Both the position numbers and the translations under genes were made by a program. From Halotia branconii CENA392 (GTDB lineage Bacteria; Cyanobacteriota; Cyanobacteriia; Cyanobacteriales; Nostocaceae), in the NCBI RefSeq assembly GCF_029953635.1, contig NZ_CP124543.1:62001-126000 (forward strand): a stretch of DNA of 64,000 nucleotides. The letters run 5' to 3'. The notes under the pieces were generated by a model that ran no database searches, was not told the DNA's origin, and was given only the letters and a program-made list of their open reading frames with translations. The first letter of the stretch is position 1; the number at the start of each line of letters is the position of its first letter. This document shows positions 8,932 to 17,657 of the stretch, one piece after another.

Positions 8932-9336
8932 ATGCAACCTCACCTTCCTCTGGCAGGCTTAAACATTTTCGTGGTTGACGATGATGATGATAGCCGCTTT
9001 TATATCACTACCGTATTAGAAGCAGATGGAGCCACTGTCGTAGCGGTTACATCAGCGGCTGAGGCATGGGAAACGCTACCCAAGTTGCAACCTGATGTCT
9101 TTATCTGTGATATTGCCATGCCTGGCGAAGATGGCTACACCTTAATTCGCAAGGTGCGTTCACTGCAAAACGATAAACTTAGACAAGTCCCAGCAATCGC
9201 TTTAACTGCTTATGGAGACAGTGAAGATCGTATTCGTGCCTTAGAAGCGGGTTTTAACACTCATGTTGCTAAACCAGTTGATCCAGGAGAATTAGTGGTG
9301 ATTATAGCAAATGTAGTTGCTTCTTGTAGAACTTAA
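8932..9336 (+). CDS. CheY-like single-domain response regulator
   Basis: A 134-residue stand-alone receiver. The acidic pocket is VVDDDDDSR (about 14-22), the phospho-acceptor is Asp60 in FICDIAMPGEDGY, and the Thr/Lys switch residues are in ALTAYG and HVAKPVDP. There is no output domain. The sequence style resembles receivers split from cyanobacterial hybrid kinases rather than RcpA/RcpB, which carry a C-terminal dimer extension. Divergence from the phytochrome kinase gene suggests, but does not show, that they act together. ATG start; upstream GGAGACTCT gives a plausible ribosome site. Confidence 0.88.
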   Translation: MQPHLPLAGLNIFVVDDDDDSRFYITTVLEADGATVVAVTSAAEAWETLPKLQPDVFICDIAMPGEDGYTLIRKVRSLQNDKLRQVPAIALTAYGDSEDRIRALEAGFNTHVAKPVDPGELVVIIANVVASCRT

Positions 9337-9732
9337 GGGGCTAGGGGTTAAGGATTAGGGACTAGAAACTGTTTTCAAACCCAAAATAGTTGCTTTGTTG
9401 GGTTTCCTTACGTCAAACGCTACTTACTTTAAGTCGGCAGAGCCGACGACAGTCGCCTCAAGTCGGTAAACCCTTTCGGCAGTTCCTCATGGGGGAAACC
9501 CCCAAGACCGGACTGCCGACGCTCCTGCGTCGCTACCGCTACGCTAACACCACGGCGCTGTCTCCCCAACGTAGTGGCTCCCCAACCTACAGTTCAAGTT
9601 TGAAAACACGCCCTAGGAGCTAGGGAGTAGAGTGGTGTATTATATATCATAAGAAAACCGCTATAGATTTTGAAGAATTTGCTTTTTGGAGTTGCTTAAA
9701 TCCTCCTAAAAACAACTACTACAAGTATTACC
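9337..9732. repeat. Dispersed-repeat intergenic region
   Basis: GGGGCTAGGGGTTAAGG heptamer-like units at 9337-9366, then a GC-rich mosaic at 9420-9560 containing AAGTCGGCAGAGCCGAC and GGGGGAAACCCCC palindromes, also found near 46990, 58130 and 63100. No coding region is supported; an open frame across it is repeat sequence. Confidence 0.75.
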
Positions 9733-12192
9733 TCAAGCTTGCTGTTCGACTTTGGCTATTTCCAGCATTGTCTTTAAAACTGAATCTGGATTCAGACTTA
9801 TAGAATCAATTCCCTCTTCAACCAAAAACTGAGCAAATTCTGGATAATCACTGGGTGCTTGTCCACAAATACCAATTTTGCGGTTATGCTTTTTGGCAGT
9901 TTGAATGACCATTTTCACCATTTGTTTGACTGCTGGACTGCGTTCATCAAATAACCGCGCCACTAACGCAGAATCTCTGTCTACTCCCAGTGTTAATTGA
10001 GTTAAGTCGTTGGAACCAATGGAGAATCCATCAAATACATCAGCAAACTCTTCAGCCATAATTACATTGCTGGGCAATTCACACATGACATAAACTTGTA
10101 AGTTATTGACACCTTGCTGTAAACCATTTTTTGCCATCTCTGCTAACACCAAACGCCCTTCATCAGGAGTCCGGCAAAAGGGAATCATGGGGATGACATT
10201 AGTTAAACCCATTTCTTCTCTGACCCGTTTTATAGCCTCGCATTCGAGAGCAAAAGCTTCTCTATAGCCTTCGTCGTAATAACGCGCCGCCCCTCGCCAG
10301 CCCAACATCGGGTTTTCTTCGTCGGGTTCAAACTGTTGACCGCCTAATAAATTGGCATATTCATTACTTTTAAAATCTGACATTCGCACAGTCACTGATT
10401 TGGGATAAAATGCTGCGGCAATTCTGCCTATACCTTGGGCTAATTTATCCACAAAATACTGAGATTTTTCGGCATAAAGTGCAGTAATTTTAGCAATTTT
10501 GGCTTTGACAAATTCGTCTTTTACTTCGTCAAAATGAATCAACGCCATTGGGTGGATTTGAATTTGGTTAGCAATGATAAACTCTGTCCGCGCCAAACCC
10601 ACTCCATCGTTAGGAATGGCAGATAAACTCAAAGCTTCTTGAGGATTACCGACATTCATCAAAATTTGAGTGCGAGTGCGGGGTAAGTTCTCTAAAGGAA
10701 CTTCTTGAACTTCAAAGGGCAATAAACCTGCATAAACCTTGCCTTCTTCTCCTTCAGCGCAAGAAATTGTTACTTCTTGACCAGTTTTCAAAACATCCGT
10801 CGCATTGCCGCAGCCCACGATCGCCGGCACACCCAACTCTCGTGCAATAATTGCTGCATGGCAGGTGCGTCCACCAGCATTAGTGACAATAGCACTGGCG
10901 CGTTTCATAATCGGTTCCCAGTCAGGGTCAGTTCTTTCTGTCACCAACACATCCCCAGCTTGGAACTGCTCAATTTTGTGTACATCTAAAATTAGGTGGA
11001 CTTTGCCTTGACTAATTGCTTCCCCGACTGCACGTCCTGTTGTCAGAGGTTGAAGAGAAACATTCTTTGTTTGCTCCTCTGCTTTCCCTACAAGGCGATA
11101 ACTACGCAGCAAATTTCCGGTTCTCTGTGACTGGACAGTTTCAGGACGTGCTTGGACTACAAACAATTGGTTGGTAATGCCATCTTTTGCCCATTCAATA
11201 TCCATTGGAGTGTAAATACCGTGGACTTGAGAATAATGGTCTTCAATTAGACATGCCCAATGTGCTAGTTGTAAAATTTCGTCATCACTGAGGGCAAATT
11301 TACCTTTATCTGCGGTTGATACGGTGACATTTTTGGTAAATTTTGAGCCGTCATCATAGATCATTTTCAACTCTTTGCTGCCCAATTTTTTATCAATAAT
11401 TGGGCGAAAACCTGTTTTTAAAGTTGGTTTAAAAACACAGTATTCATCTGGATTGACGGAACCTTGAACTACGTTTTCTCCTAAACCGTATGCTGCGGTG
11501 ATTAATGCCGCATCCTTAAAACCAGTTTCTGTATCAATTGAAAACATTACTCCGGAGGTTGCTAAATCTGAACGCACCATTTTCTGCACACCCACAGTCA
11601 AAGCAATGCTCAAATGGTCAAATTTCTTAGTGTGACGATAAGAAATAGCGCGGTCAGTAAATAAAGAAGCAAAACATTTGTGACAAGCTGCTAAAACTCC
11701 TTCGACACCAACAACATTGAGGTATGTTTCTTGTTGTCCGGCAAAACTAGCATCGGGGAGGTCTTCGGCGGTAGCACTGGAGCGAACTGCTACATCTGTA
11801 TCTGCGTTGTATTTCTCACATAGACTTTCATAAGCTGTAGCGATCGCCTCTCGCAATTCTACAGGAAATGGCGTATGTATCAACAGCGATCGTGCTTTTT
11901 TTCCCCTGAGCCGTAAATTTTTAATATCCTCAACATCCAAATCTCGAAACAGTTCTTGCAACTTTGCTTCTAACCCTGCTGATTGAATGAAATAACGATA
12001 AGCATAAGCCGTAGTAGCAAATCCGGTAGGAACTTTCACACCTTGAGGTGTCAATTGTTGAATCATTTCCCCTAATGAGGCATTCTTCCCACCAACAAGG
12101 GGAATGTCAGCAATTCCTACTTCATCAAACCAGAGAATAAGCGATCGCTCTTGAGAAAATTGAGCTAAAGTGTTTTGAGATACCGTAACCAT
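9733..12192 (-). CDS. ppsA: Phosphoenolpyruvate synthase
   Basis: An 819-residue enzyme that makes PEP from pyruvate and ATP, giving AMP and phosphate. The order is an N-terminal ATP-grasp nucleotide-binding domain (VGGKNASLGEM near residue 33, RSSATAEDLPDASFAGQQETYL near 137-158), a swivelling phosphohistidine domain with the catalytic His in GGRTCHAAIIARELG, and a C-terminal TIM-barrel PEP-binding domain with FSIGSNDLTQLTLGVDRDS and the Cys motif KIGICGQAPS. Length and motifs are complete. It is monocistronic here and cytosolic; in cyanobacteria it feeds gluconeogenesis and aromatic synthesis. Confidence 0.95.
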   Translation of the reverse strand: MVTVSQNTLAQFSQERSLILWFDEVGIADIPLVGGKNASLGEMIQQLTPQGVKVPTGFATTAYAYRYFIQSAGLEAKLQELFRDLDVEDIKNLRLRGKKARSLLIHTPFPVELREAIATAYESLCEKYNADTDVAVRSSATAEDLPDASFAGQQETYLNVVGVEGVLAACHKCFASLFTDRAISYRHTKKFDHLSIALTVGVQKMVRSDLATSGVMFSIDTETGFKDAALITAAYGLGENVVQGSVNPDEYCVFKPTLKTGFRPIIDKKLGSKELKMIYDDGSKFTKNVTVSTADKGKFALSDDEILQLAHWACLIEDHYSQVHGIYTPMDIEWAKDGITNQLFVVQARPETVQSQRTGNLLRSYRLVGKAEEQTKNVSLQPLTTGRAVGEAISQGKVHLILDVHKIEQFQAGDVLVTERTDPDWEPIMKRASAIVTNAGGRTCHAAIIARELGVPAIVGCGNATDVLKTGQEVTISCAEGEEGKVYAGLLPFEVQEVPLENLPRTRTQILMNVGNPQEALSLSAIPNDGVGLARTEFIIANQIQIHPMALIHFDEVKDEFVKAKIAKITALYAEKSQYFVDKLAQGIGRIAAAFYPKSVTVRMSDFKSNEYANLLGGQQFEPDEENPMLGWRGAARYYDEGYREAFALECEAIKRVREEMGLTNVIPMIPFCRTPDEGRLVLAEMAKNGLQQGVNNLQVYVMCELPSNVIMAEEFADVFDGFSIGSNDLTQLTLGVDRDSALVARLFDERSPAVKQMVKMVIQTAKKHNRKIGICGQAPSDYPEFAQFLVEEGIDSISLNPDSVLKTMLEIAKVEQQA

Positions 12193-12375
12193 CTGTATTA
12201 CCTCTCAAGTATATGCTCTGGCTATAAGTGTGTAATTACTAGTGAGGATCTTATTTTCCCTATTCAATTTTAGGTTTCAATTTTGGGATTGTGCCATTAA
12301 ACGCCACGTTTTCGTTAACAACAGCTAACATTATCCGGGATAATGACCATATCAAAATTTTGGATGTCAGGCAAA

Positions 12376-12780
12376 ATGGCACAGCTAGAAAGACTATTGA
12401 AAATGGCAGAAGACGAGCTAACACAGTACAGCACTGATGCCCGTAAAATCGAAAAACTGCGCCGTAAAATTGGTTTATCAGTATCAGCAGCAGAACAGCG
12501 GCAAGTCAAATCAGAATTATTAGCAACTATGCAACCTAATATAATTACCCAAACTGTGGAAGAACAAAGACAAGTAGTAGCCTTACCATTTTGGGGAATT
12601 GCTGGATTGGGTTTGTTATTCGGAATTTCGTTAAATCAACCCCTAGCCTTATTAGCAGCCATAGGTGGAAGTGTAGCAGCTTTCAAAATTCAGCAATGGG
12701 GTTGGCGATTGCAAGCAAAACGTTTATTGTTACAAACGTTCGCAGATATTGAAGCACGTGTTAGCCAACCCAATAAATAA
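12376..12780 (+). CDS. Hypothetical protein with coiled coil and two membrane segments
   Basis: I do not recognise the family. It begins with a charged helical stretch (QLERLLKMAEDELTQYS...KIEKLRRKIG), then has two closely spaced hydrophobic segments (PFWGIAGLGLLFGISL and PLALLAAIGGSVAAF) and a basic tail with another helix. It looks like a small membrane protein with both ends cytosolic. The chosen ATG at 12376 follows CAGG by a few bases; an in-frame ATG at 12343 would add 11 residues but has no clear ribosome site. It is divergent from ppsA, 184 bases away. Confidence 0.65.
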   Translation: MAQLERLLKMAEDELTQYSTDARKIEKLRRKIGLSVSAAEQRQVKSELLATMQPNIITQTVEEQRQVVALPFWGIAGLGLLFGISLNQPLALLAAIGGSVAAFKIQQWGWRLQAKRLLLQTFADIEARVSQPNK

Positions 12781-12816
12781 TGTGGCATTGCTGAATATAA
12801 CAATGAGATTAAACTC

Positions 12817-13092
12817 TTACTCTCTGCGTCTCTGCGTCTCTGCGTGAGGTAAATTCATAATATCGTGTTCGGGTGAATCGGGAATGCCACTTTTGATAAT
12901 TAGTCGAGGCCAAACCAATAAGAAAAAACCCATCCATACCAATAGAGGAATTGCAACCAGTACTGTTAACCAAATGATCTTAAATAGTAGCCAACTGCCA
13001 CTAATTAGCGTCACGCCTGTAAGTAAAATCGACCAAGGCTGACACCACCAAGGTTTGTAGTTCCAAGGATTTAGAGGCTTTTGTTCAGACAT
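12817..13092 (-). CDS. Small cyanobacterial membrane protein
   Basis: A 91-residue protein with a tryptophan-rich N-terminus (NPWNYKPWWCQPWS) and two hydrophobic helices. It resembles a small conserved cyanobacterial membrane family (I think DUF6737, from memory). The last residues HAETQRRRE are encoded by a CTCTGCGTCTCTGCGT repeat at 12823-12845, so the native C-terminus was probably earlier and has been extended by the repeat. Confidence 0.65.
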   Translation of the reverse strand: MSEQKPLNPWNYKPWWCQPWSILLTGVTLISGSWLLFKIIWLTVLVAIPLLVWMGFFLLVWPRLIIKSGIPDSPEHDIMNLPHAETQRRRE

Positions 13093-13143
13093 TGGTTTGA
13101 TTGAGCAAATTTTTAAATTGTCTTCTTGTCATCTCAAGTAATT

Positions 13144-13611
13144 TTAGCGTTTCAATTGTTCTTTCCATGCTTCCAAGGTGATGTATTTGTTATCTATCAC
13201 ATCTAAAACATCAATTACACCGCTTGTACTCAAGACACGAAACCAATAAACCGTTGAATTATGATCTGGTTCATCTTCAAAGACTCTAATTTTATAGTAA
13301 GGATCATCAGGACTAGGAGAACCATAGACGATCGCAGCAACTTTTATACTACCCTTAGAGAGTCGTTCAATTTCTTTTGCTTTGCGTTGCACCTGTGGCA
13401 GTTTCCAAACTGAGTTCAGGGCAGTTTTTTCATCAATTTGTCTAATAGCCTGAGAAATTGTCTGATTAGTATATTTTTCTAATTCAGGGAACAGTTGGGA
13501 AGAATTTAGCTCCATCTGTACATGATCTCCAGAAATTGGAGTCAGGTCTGAGTGACCTGTTACCCCTATTAGCAAAGAAGTCATGAGAGGATACCAAATC
13601 AATCTTGTCAT
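13144..13611 (-). CDS. Hypothetical exported protein
   Basis: A 155-residue protein with an N-terminal hydrophobic segment (LIWYPLMTSLLIGVTG) that looks like a signal peptide or anchor, followed by a soluble domain with KAKEIERLSKGSIKV and YYKIRVFEDEPDHNSTVYWFRV. The pattern suggests a small mixed alpha/beta periplasmic domain. I do not recognise a family and no cysteines or catalytic motif stand out. It faces the same way as the small membrane gene that follows, 51 bases apart, so they may be cotranscribed. Confidence 0.6.
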   Translation of the reverse strand: MTRLIWYPLMTSLLIGVTGHSDLTPISGDHVQMELNSSQLFPELEKYTNQTISQAIRQIDEKTALNSVWKLPQVQRKAKEIERLSKGSIKVAAIVYGSPSPDDPYYKIRVFEDEPDHNSTVYWFRVLSTSGVIDVLDVIDNKYITLEAWKEQLKR

Positions 13612-14009
13612 GAAGCTATTCCTAAACGTGATCTTTTTCTCGGTTAGCCTGCAAAAGGTTACTGCATAACATATCTAAAATAAATTTTTAGTATGTTGGC
13701 AACGGAGAAACTTTAGTTTAGCAGATTAAAGATGATCCCGCTGATAGTTAGTCGAATAAACTATAAGTATAACTGATGATTTTGGACACTACGGGATGAA
13801 TTTATTCTGAATACCATACTTGTGGCGATCGCTCAACAGTATTTTTAAGATTCCAACTAATTTTTTATATGCAAATTTGGTGTATTTTCCAAATCTTTAA
13901 TGTTGTAAGTGAGAATGAGCTGCGGCAGTCATTGAGTCTATTAGCCGTCAGGATAAATAGCTAAAATCAAAACCTAAAGGTGGCTTTTTTAAAGATGTAC
14001 ATCTGCCAA
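13612..14009. other. Intergenic region, no gene seen
   Basis: About 400 bases between the start of the hypothetical exported protein gene and the terminator of tRNA-Val. It is AT-rich, without an open frame that looks coding and without obvious tandem repeats. Confidence 0.5.
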
Positions 14010-14036
14010 TAAAAAAACCGCCTTGTGGCGGCTTTT
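14010..14036 (-). terminator. Terminator of tRNA-Val
   Basis: On the minus strand CCGCC-ACAA-GGCGG is followed by seven T residues (plus-strand A run 14011-14017). It starts about ten bases after the tRNA 3' end. Confidence 0.88.
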
Positions 14037-14042
14037 GAAATA

Positions 14043-14115
<73 letters not shown>

Positions 14116-14233
14116 ATTTACTAATCCTTAACTAGTATAGCAGAACATTTCGCGTTGCGCTAGTAGTTTTGGGAAAATCTTTTTTCTCTTATACTGGCTC
14201 AGTATTAAGTTACTCACAGAGGAAAGATTTAGA

Positions 14234-14851
14234 ATGCCCTCTGGTCGGACACACGATCGCATTACTTTGTATGCTCTACCATTAATAGCGGGTGTGACGT
14301 TCTGGCAGACTCGTAGCAGTAATGTGACTTTGTTAGTTGCAGGCGGATTTCTATTTGGAGGGCTGATGTTTGGCCCTGATTTAGATATTTACTCTGTGCA
14401 ATTTCAACGCTGGGGTTTCTTACGTTGGATTTGGCTACCTTATCAAAAAAGTCTCCGTCATCGTTCTTTTTTATCCCACGGGCCAATTATTGGCACAACA
14501 CTGCGGATACTTTATCTTGGCTGCTTGCTTACTACATTAGTAATTCTCGTTTTAGTAATTGCCCAAAAGCTGTGGAATCTGAGTTTTACTTGGCAAGATC
14601 TGGGGGAAACTATAGGGCGATCGCTCATGAATTACGATACTGAATATATCGCTTTATTCTTGGGTTTAGAACTCGGTGCGATGAGTCATTCTCTTAGCGA
14701 TTGGGGCGGTTCGGCATATAAGCGCTTGCAAAAGCAAGGTTTACGGGGGTTGCTTACCAGCAGCAAAATTAAGAAGCGTAAACCAACAAGTCGTGGTCGT
14801 CGTCGAGCTACAGTGAGCAAAGACAAGGGGAAAATCACAAAGGATAAATAA
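14234..14851 (+). CDS. Putative metal-binding membrane protein (DUF2227-like)
   Basis: A 205-residue protein starting PSGRTHDRIT. His7, the acidic PDLD near residue 49, HRSFLSHGP near 75, and MSHSLSDW near 155 form a His/Asp pattern resembling the metal-dependent DUF2227 family found in cyanobacteria. Hydrophobic helices separate the motifs, so it is probably membrane-embedded. The C-terminus is strongly basic (KIKKRKPTSRGRRRA). The stop is three bases before the mazG start, so the two genes are an operon. GAGGAAAG precedes the ATG. Biochemical function is unknown. Confidence 0.78.
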   Translation: MPSGRTHDRITLYALPLIAGVTFWQTRSSNVTLLVAGGFLFGGLMFGPDLDIYSVQFQRWGFLRWIWLPYQKSLRHRSFLSHGPIIGTTLRILYLGCLLTTLVILVLVIAQKLWNLSFTWQDLGETIGRSLMNYDTEYIALFLGLELGAMSHSLSDWGGSAYKRLQKQGLRGLLTSSKIKKRKPTSRGRRRATVSKDKGKITKDK

Positions 14852-14854
14852 CTT

Positions 14855-15673
14855 ATGACTGATGGCAAAGTTAATACTTTGGCGGCGTTGCAAGAGTTAA
14901 TTGAGGTGGTAGCAAAGTTGCGATCGCCTGATGGGGGTTGTCCTTGGGATTTGGCTCAAACTCCCGAAACGCTGATACCTTATGTGATTGAAGAAGCTTA
15001 TGAAGTGGTTGATGCGATTAAAAGTAAGGAAACAGAAGCAATTAAAGAAGAATTAGGAGATTTATTATTACAAGTAGTTTTACAAACCCAAATTGCTAGC
15101 GAATCTGGACAATTTGCTTTAGCAGAAGTCGCACAAGGTATTTCTCAAAAATTGATTCGCCGTCATCCCCATGTATTTGGTGATGTGTCGGTAGCCAGTG
15201 TAGATGAGGTACGGCAAAATTGGGAACAAATTAAAGCTGCGGAAAAAGGCGAATCATCCCCAAATAATCAAAAACTCAGCGCTAAACTCAGTCGCTATGG
15301 ACGTACTCTTCCTCCGCTGATGGCGGCAATGAAAATTTCTCAAAAAGCTGCTGCGGTTGGGTTTGAATGGGAAAATATTGATGGAGTCTGGGACAAATTT
15401 CACGAGGAATTAGGTGAGTTTCAACAAGCTTTAGCTGAGGAAACACCCGAACGACAACAAGCAGAATTAGGAGATTTACTATTTGCGATTCTTCAGCTTG
15501 CCCGTTGGTATAATCTTGACCCTAGCGCTGCCTTACAAGGTACAAATCAGCGATTTGTGCAGCGGTTAGAAAAAATGGAGGCAGTTAGCGATCGCCCCCT
15601 TTCTGATTACAGTTTGGATGAGTTAGAGACTCTATGGCAACAGGCAAAAGCCCAAATTGCCAAAGAGCTGTAA
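14855..15673 (+). CDS. mazG: Nucleoside triphosphate pyrophosphohydrolase
   Basis: A 272-residue MazG with two MazG repeats, as in E. coli. The first has CPWDLAQTPETL and the metal-binding EEAYEVVDAI with EELGDLLLQVVLQ; the second has FHEELGEFQQAL and AELGDLLFAILQLARW. It hydrolyses NTPs and dNTPs to monophosphates and pyrophosphate, a house-cleaning role in the cytosol. Cotranscribed with the preceding DUF2227-like gene (three-base gap). Complete and in frame. Confidence 0.95.
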   Translation: MTDGKVNTLAALQELIEVVAKLRSPDGGCPWDLAQTPETLIPYVIEEAYEVVDAIKSKETEAIKEELGDLLLQVVLQTQIASESGQFALAEVAQGISQKLIRRHPHVFGDVSVASVDEVRQNWEQIKAAEKGESSPNNQKLSAKLSRYGRTLPPLMAAMKISQKAAAVGFEWENIDGVWDKFHEELGEFQQALAEETPERQQAELGDLLFAILQLARWYNLDPSAALQGTNQRFVQRLEKMEAVSDRPLSDYSLDELETLWQQAKAQIAKEL

Positions 15674-15684
15674 TACATACCGAT

Positions 15685-15780
15685 TTACAATTTGATGGTG
15701 ACTGTCTTAACTTCGGTATATTGCTGTAAGCCATACTCGCCTAGTTCTCGATCAATACCGAACTGTACCAGCTTGGTGAT
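15685..15780 (-). pseudogene. C-terminal remnant of an aldehyde dehydrogenase
   Basis: The minus strand encodes FGIDRELGEYGLQQYTEV then KTVTIKL and a TAA stop at 15685-15687. This matches the end of NAD-dependent aldehyde dehydrogenases (GRELGEYGLxxYTEVKTVT). About 25 codons are recognisable; upstream of them (beyond about 15770) the frame no longer resembles the family and no catalytic part is present. The fragment ends 12 bases from the mazG stop, so it marks a deletion or rearrangement edge at the start of the accessory region. Confidence 0.85.
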
Positions 15781-15901
15781 TATTAGCGATCGAACTCCCT
15801 AGAATCATCACTGAATTAAGCTCAGCACAACTCTAGTCAATAAATAGACATCAATTTAATAAGTGTGTTAACTTGGGCTGATTTATTTCAAAGTTAACTA
15901 C

Positions 15902-16936
15902 ATGTCACAAAATATTAGAATTTGGGATATTTCTTCCACAAATCGCCTCAGTGAAGTAAAAAAATCAAAGCTTGAAGCTGAACAGAGTATACAAGATTGG
16001 TTAGAGCAAGATATTTATATTATTTCAGATAACTTATTAGTAATAGGAAAGGAAGTGCAAACAGATTATGGTGGATTTATAGATCTTTTATGCTTAGATA
16101 AAAAAGGAGATATTGTCATTATAGAGTTAAAACGTGACAAGACTCCTAGAGAAGTTACCGCTCAAGCTTTAGATTATGCTTCTTGGGTAAAAGATTTATC
16201 AAACGATACGATTACTAGTATTGCTAATAAGTATCTAATAAATAAAGTTTCTCTAGAACTTGATAAAGCTTTCCAGAAAACTTTTAATACAGAATTACCC
16301 GAAATTCTTAATACAAATCATCAGATATTAATTGTTGCATCTAAAATAGATAGTAGCTCTGAAAGAATTATTAGTTATTTATCAGAAACTTATGGAGTAA
16401 ATATTAATGCTGTAACATTTCAATACTTCTGTAGTGAAGATGGTAGAAAACTATTAGCTAGAGTATTTTTAATTGAGCCAACTCAAGTAGAAGAAAATAC
16501 GCAGCGACAAAATAATTCCAAAAGACAACCAAATTTATCTTTTGAAGAACTTGATGAGATTGTTAAAAAACATAGTTTAGAAAATCTATATTCTACCCTC
16601 TATAAAAATTTGTTAAATACTTATTTTACTGTTGTTTCAACAACCAGAAGTTCATTGAGCTTTAAAAAAGGTAATAAAACTATATTTACTTTAATTCCTG
16701 TAGAAAGCAATCCTGAAAAAGGGCTTAAATTCCGGATTTATACAACAAGATTTGCACAACATTGGGGTATAAATACAGAGGAAATAATAAATTTATTGCC
16801 CACATCAAAATATAAATGGGAAAATTATCCTGATGCTACACCTGATTGGTCTGGGCATGAAGGATTTTTCAACAATCTAGATGAAGTAGACAAATTTATT
16901 GCAGGACTGCATAAACTAACTCAAAATTCAGTTTGA
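15902..16936 (+). CDS. NucS/DUF91-like PD-(D/E)xK nuclease
   Basis: A 344-residue protein. The N-terminal ~170 residues show the PD-(D/E)xK nuclease core: Glu27, Asp61 in GGFIDLL, Glu75 and Lys77 in IVIIELKR, and Gln88 in TAQALDYA. This matches the catalytic domain of archaeal NucS/DUF91 enzymes, but the partner N-terminal binding domain is missing. The C-terminal part (about 215-340) is a separate alpha/beta domain of unknown function with YTTRFAQHW. The gene is AT-rich (many AAA/TTA codons) compared with mazG, as expected for acquired DNA. A role in repair or in defence is possible; the accessory setting favours defence. Confidence 0.75.
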   Translation: MSQNIRIWDISSTNRLSEVKKSKLEAEQSIQDWLEQDIYIISDNLLVIGKEVQTDYGGFIDLLCLDKKGDIVIIELKRDKTPREVTAQALDYASWVKDLSNDTITSIANKYLINKVSLELDKAFQKTFNTELPEILNTNHQILIVASKIDSSSERIISYLSETYGVNINAVTFQYFCSEDGRKLLARVFLIEPTQVEENTQRQNNSKRQPNLSFEELDEIVKKHSLENLYSTLYKNLLNTYFTVVSTTRSSLSFKKGNKTIFTLIPVESNPEKGLKFRIYTTRFAQHWGINTEEIINLLPTSKYKWENYPDATPDWSGHEGFFNNLDEVDKFIAGLHKLTQNSV

Positions 16937-16949
16937 TTTATCTTGATAA

Positions 16950-17513
16950 TTAAAAACTCACACCTTCATAAATCAAATCAATTGCACAATTAAAATCAAC
17001 ACTTTCTATAGTGATATCTTCACCAATCGTATAGGGAGAATATAGCCACATTCTGCCCTCTCCCCGACGATAAAATTCTACTCCGATTTTTTCAGATTCA
17101 ATTAAAATATATTCTTGCAAACTAGGCATAGTGCGATAGAAAGCAAACTTTTCTCCTCTATCTTTAGCTTCTGTTCCAGGAGAAAGTACTTCTACAATTA
17201 TTTTGGGATATTGAATAAATCTGCGTGCATTTAAATCCCTAGTATCACAACTAATTACTACATCAGGATAAAAGTATGGGCTTTGAATACTGACTTGCAC
17301 CTTGACATCGGCAACGTTGATCCGACAACCTCTAGCACGTAAATGGGGATACAATGCTCTGTAGAGATTTAGGGCGATATCATTGTGAGGAATTGTACCG
17401 CCAGTCATAGCAAAGATTTCACCATTCACGTATTCATAGCGACAACCTTGTAATGGTTCCCAATCAAGGTATTGCTCTATACTCATTTTTTGAGGTTGAG
17501 GAGTGGCAATCAT
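16950..17513 (-). CDS. Uma2-family putative endonuclease
   Basis: A 187-residue DUF820/Uma2 protein. It has YEYVNGEIFAMTGG, the catalytic Asp in YPDVVISCD (Asp84), and the ExK-like part IIVEVLSPGTEAKDRGEK with Glu108, the PD-(D/E)xK pattern of this family. Uma2 genes are heavily expanded in cyanobacteria and their substrate is unknown. It converges on the NucS-like gene, 13 bases between stops. All motif residues look intact. Confidence 0.88.
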   Translation of the reverse strand: MIATPQPQKMSIEQYLDWEPLQGCRYEYVNGEIFAMTGGTIPHNDIALNLYRALYPHLRARGCRINVADVKVQVSIQSPYFYPDVVISCDTRDLNARRFIQYPKIIVEVLSPGTEAKDRGEKFAFYRTMPSLQEYILIESEKIGVEFYRRGEGRMWLYSPYTIGEDITIESVDFNCAIDLIYEGVSF

Positions 17514-17657
17514 TGCATCATGATCATAAATAAACGCTTTTAACTTTTGCTATCAATCTTATCACCCCAAAGAAATGGAGGCAGTTAGCAACTACCTCCT
17601 AATAAATTAAAGCTTGGATGTATTGAGAAATGCTTTGACAACAGGCTAAAAACTCGG

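Noticed and set aside
9390..9623. Plus-strand 77-codon frame after the CheY-like gene
   Set aside because: It lies in the GC-rich repeat mosaic and has repeat composition.
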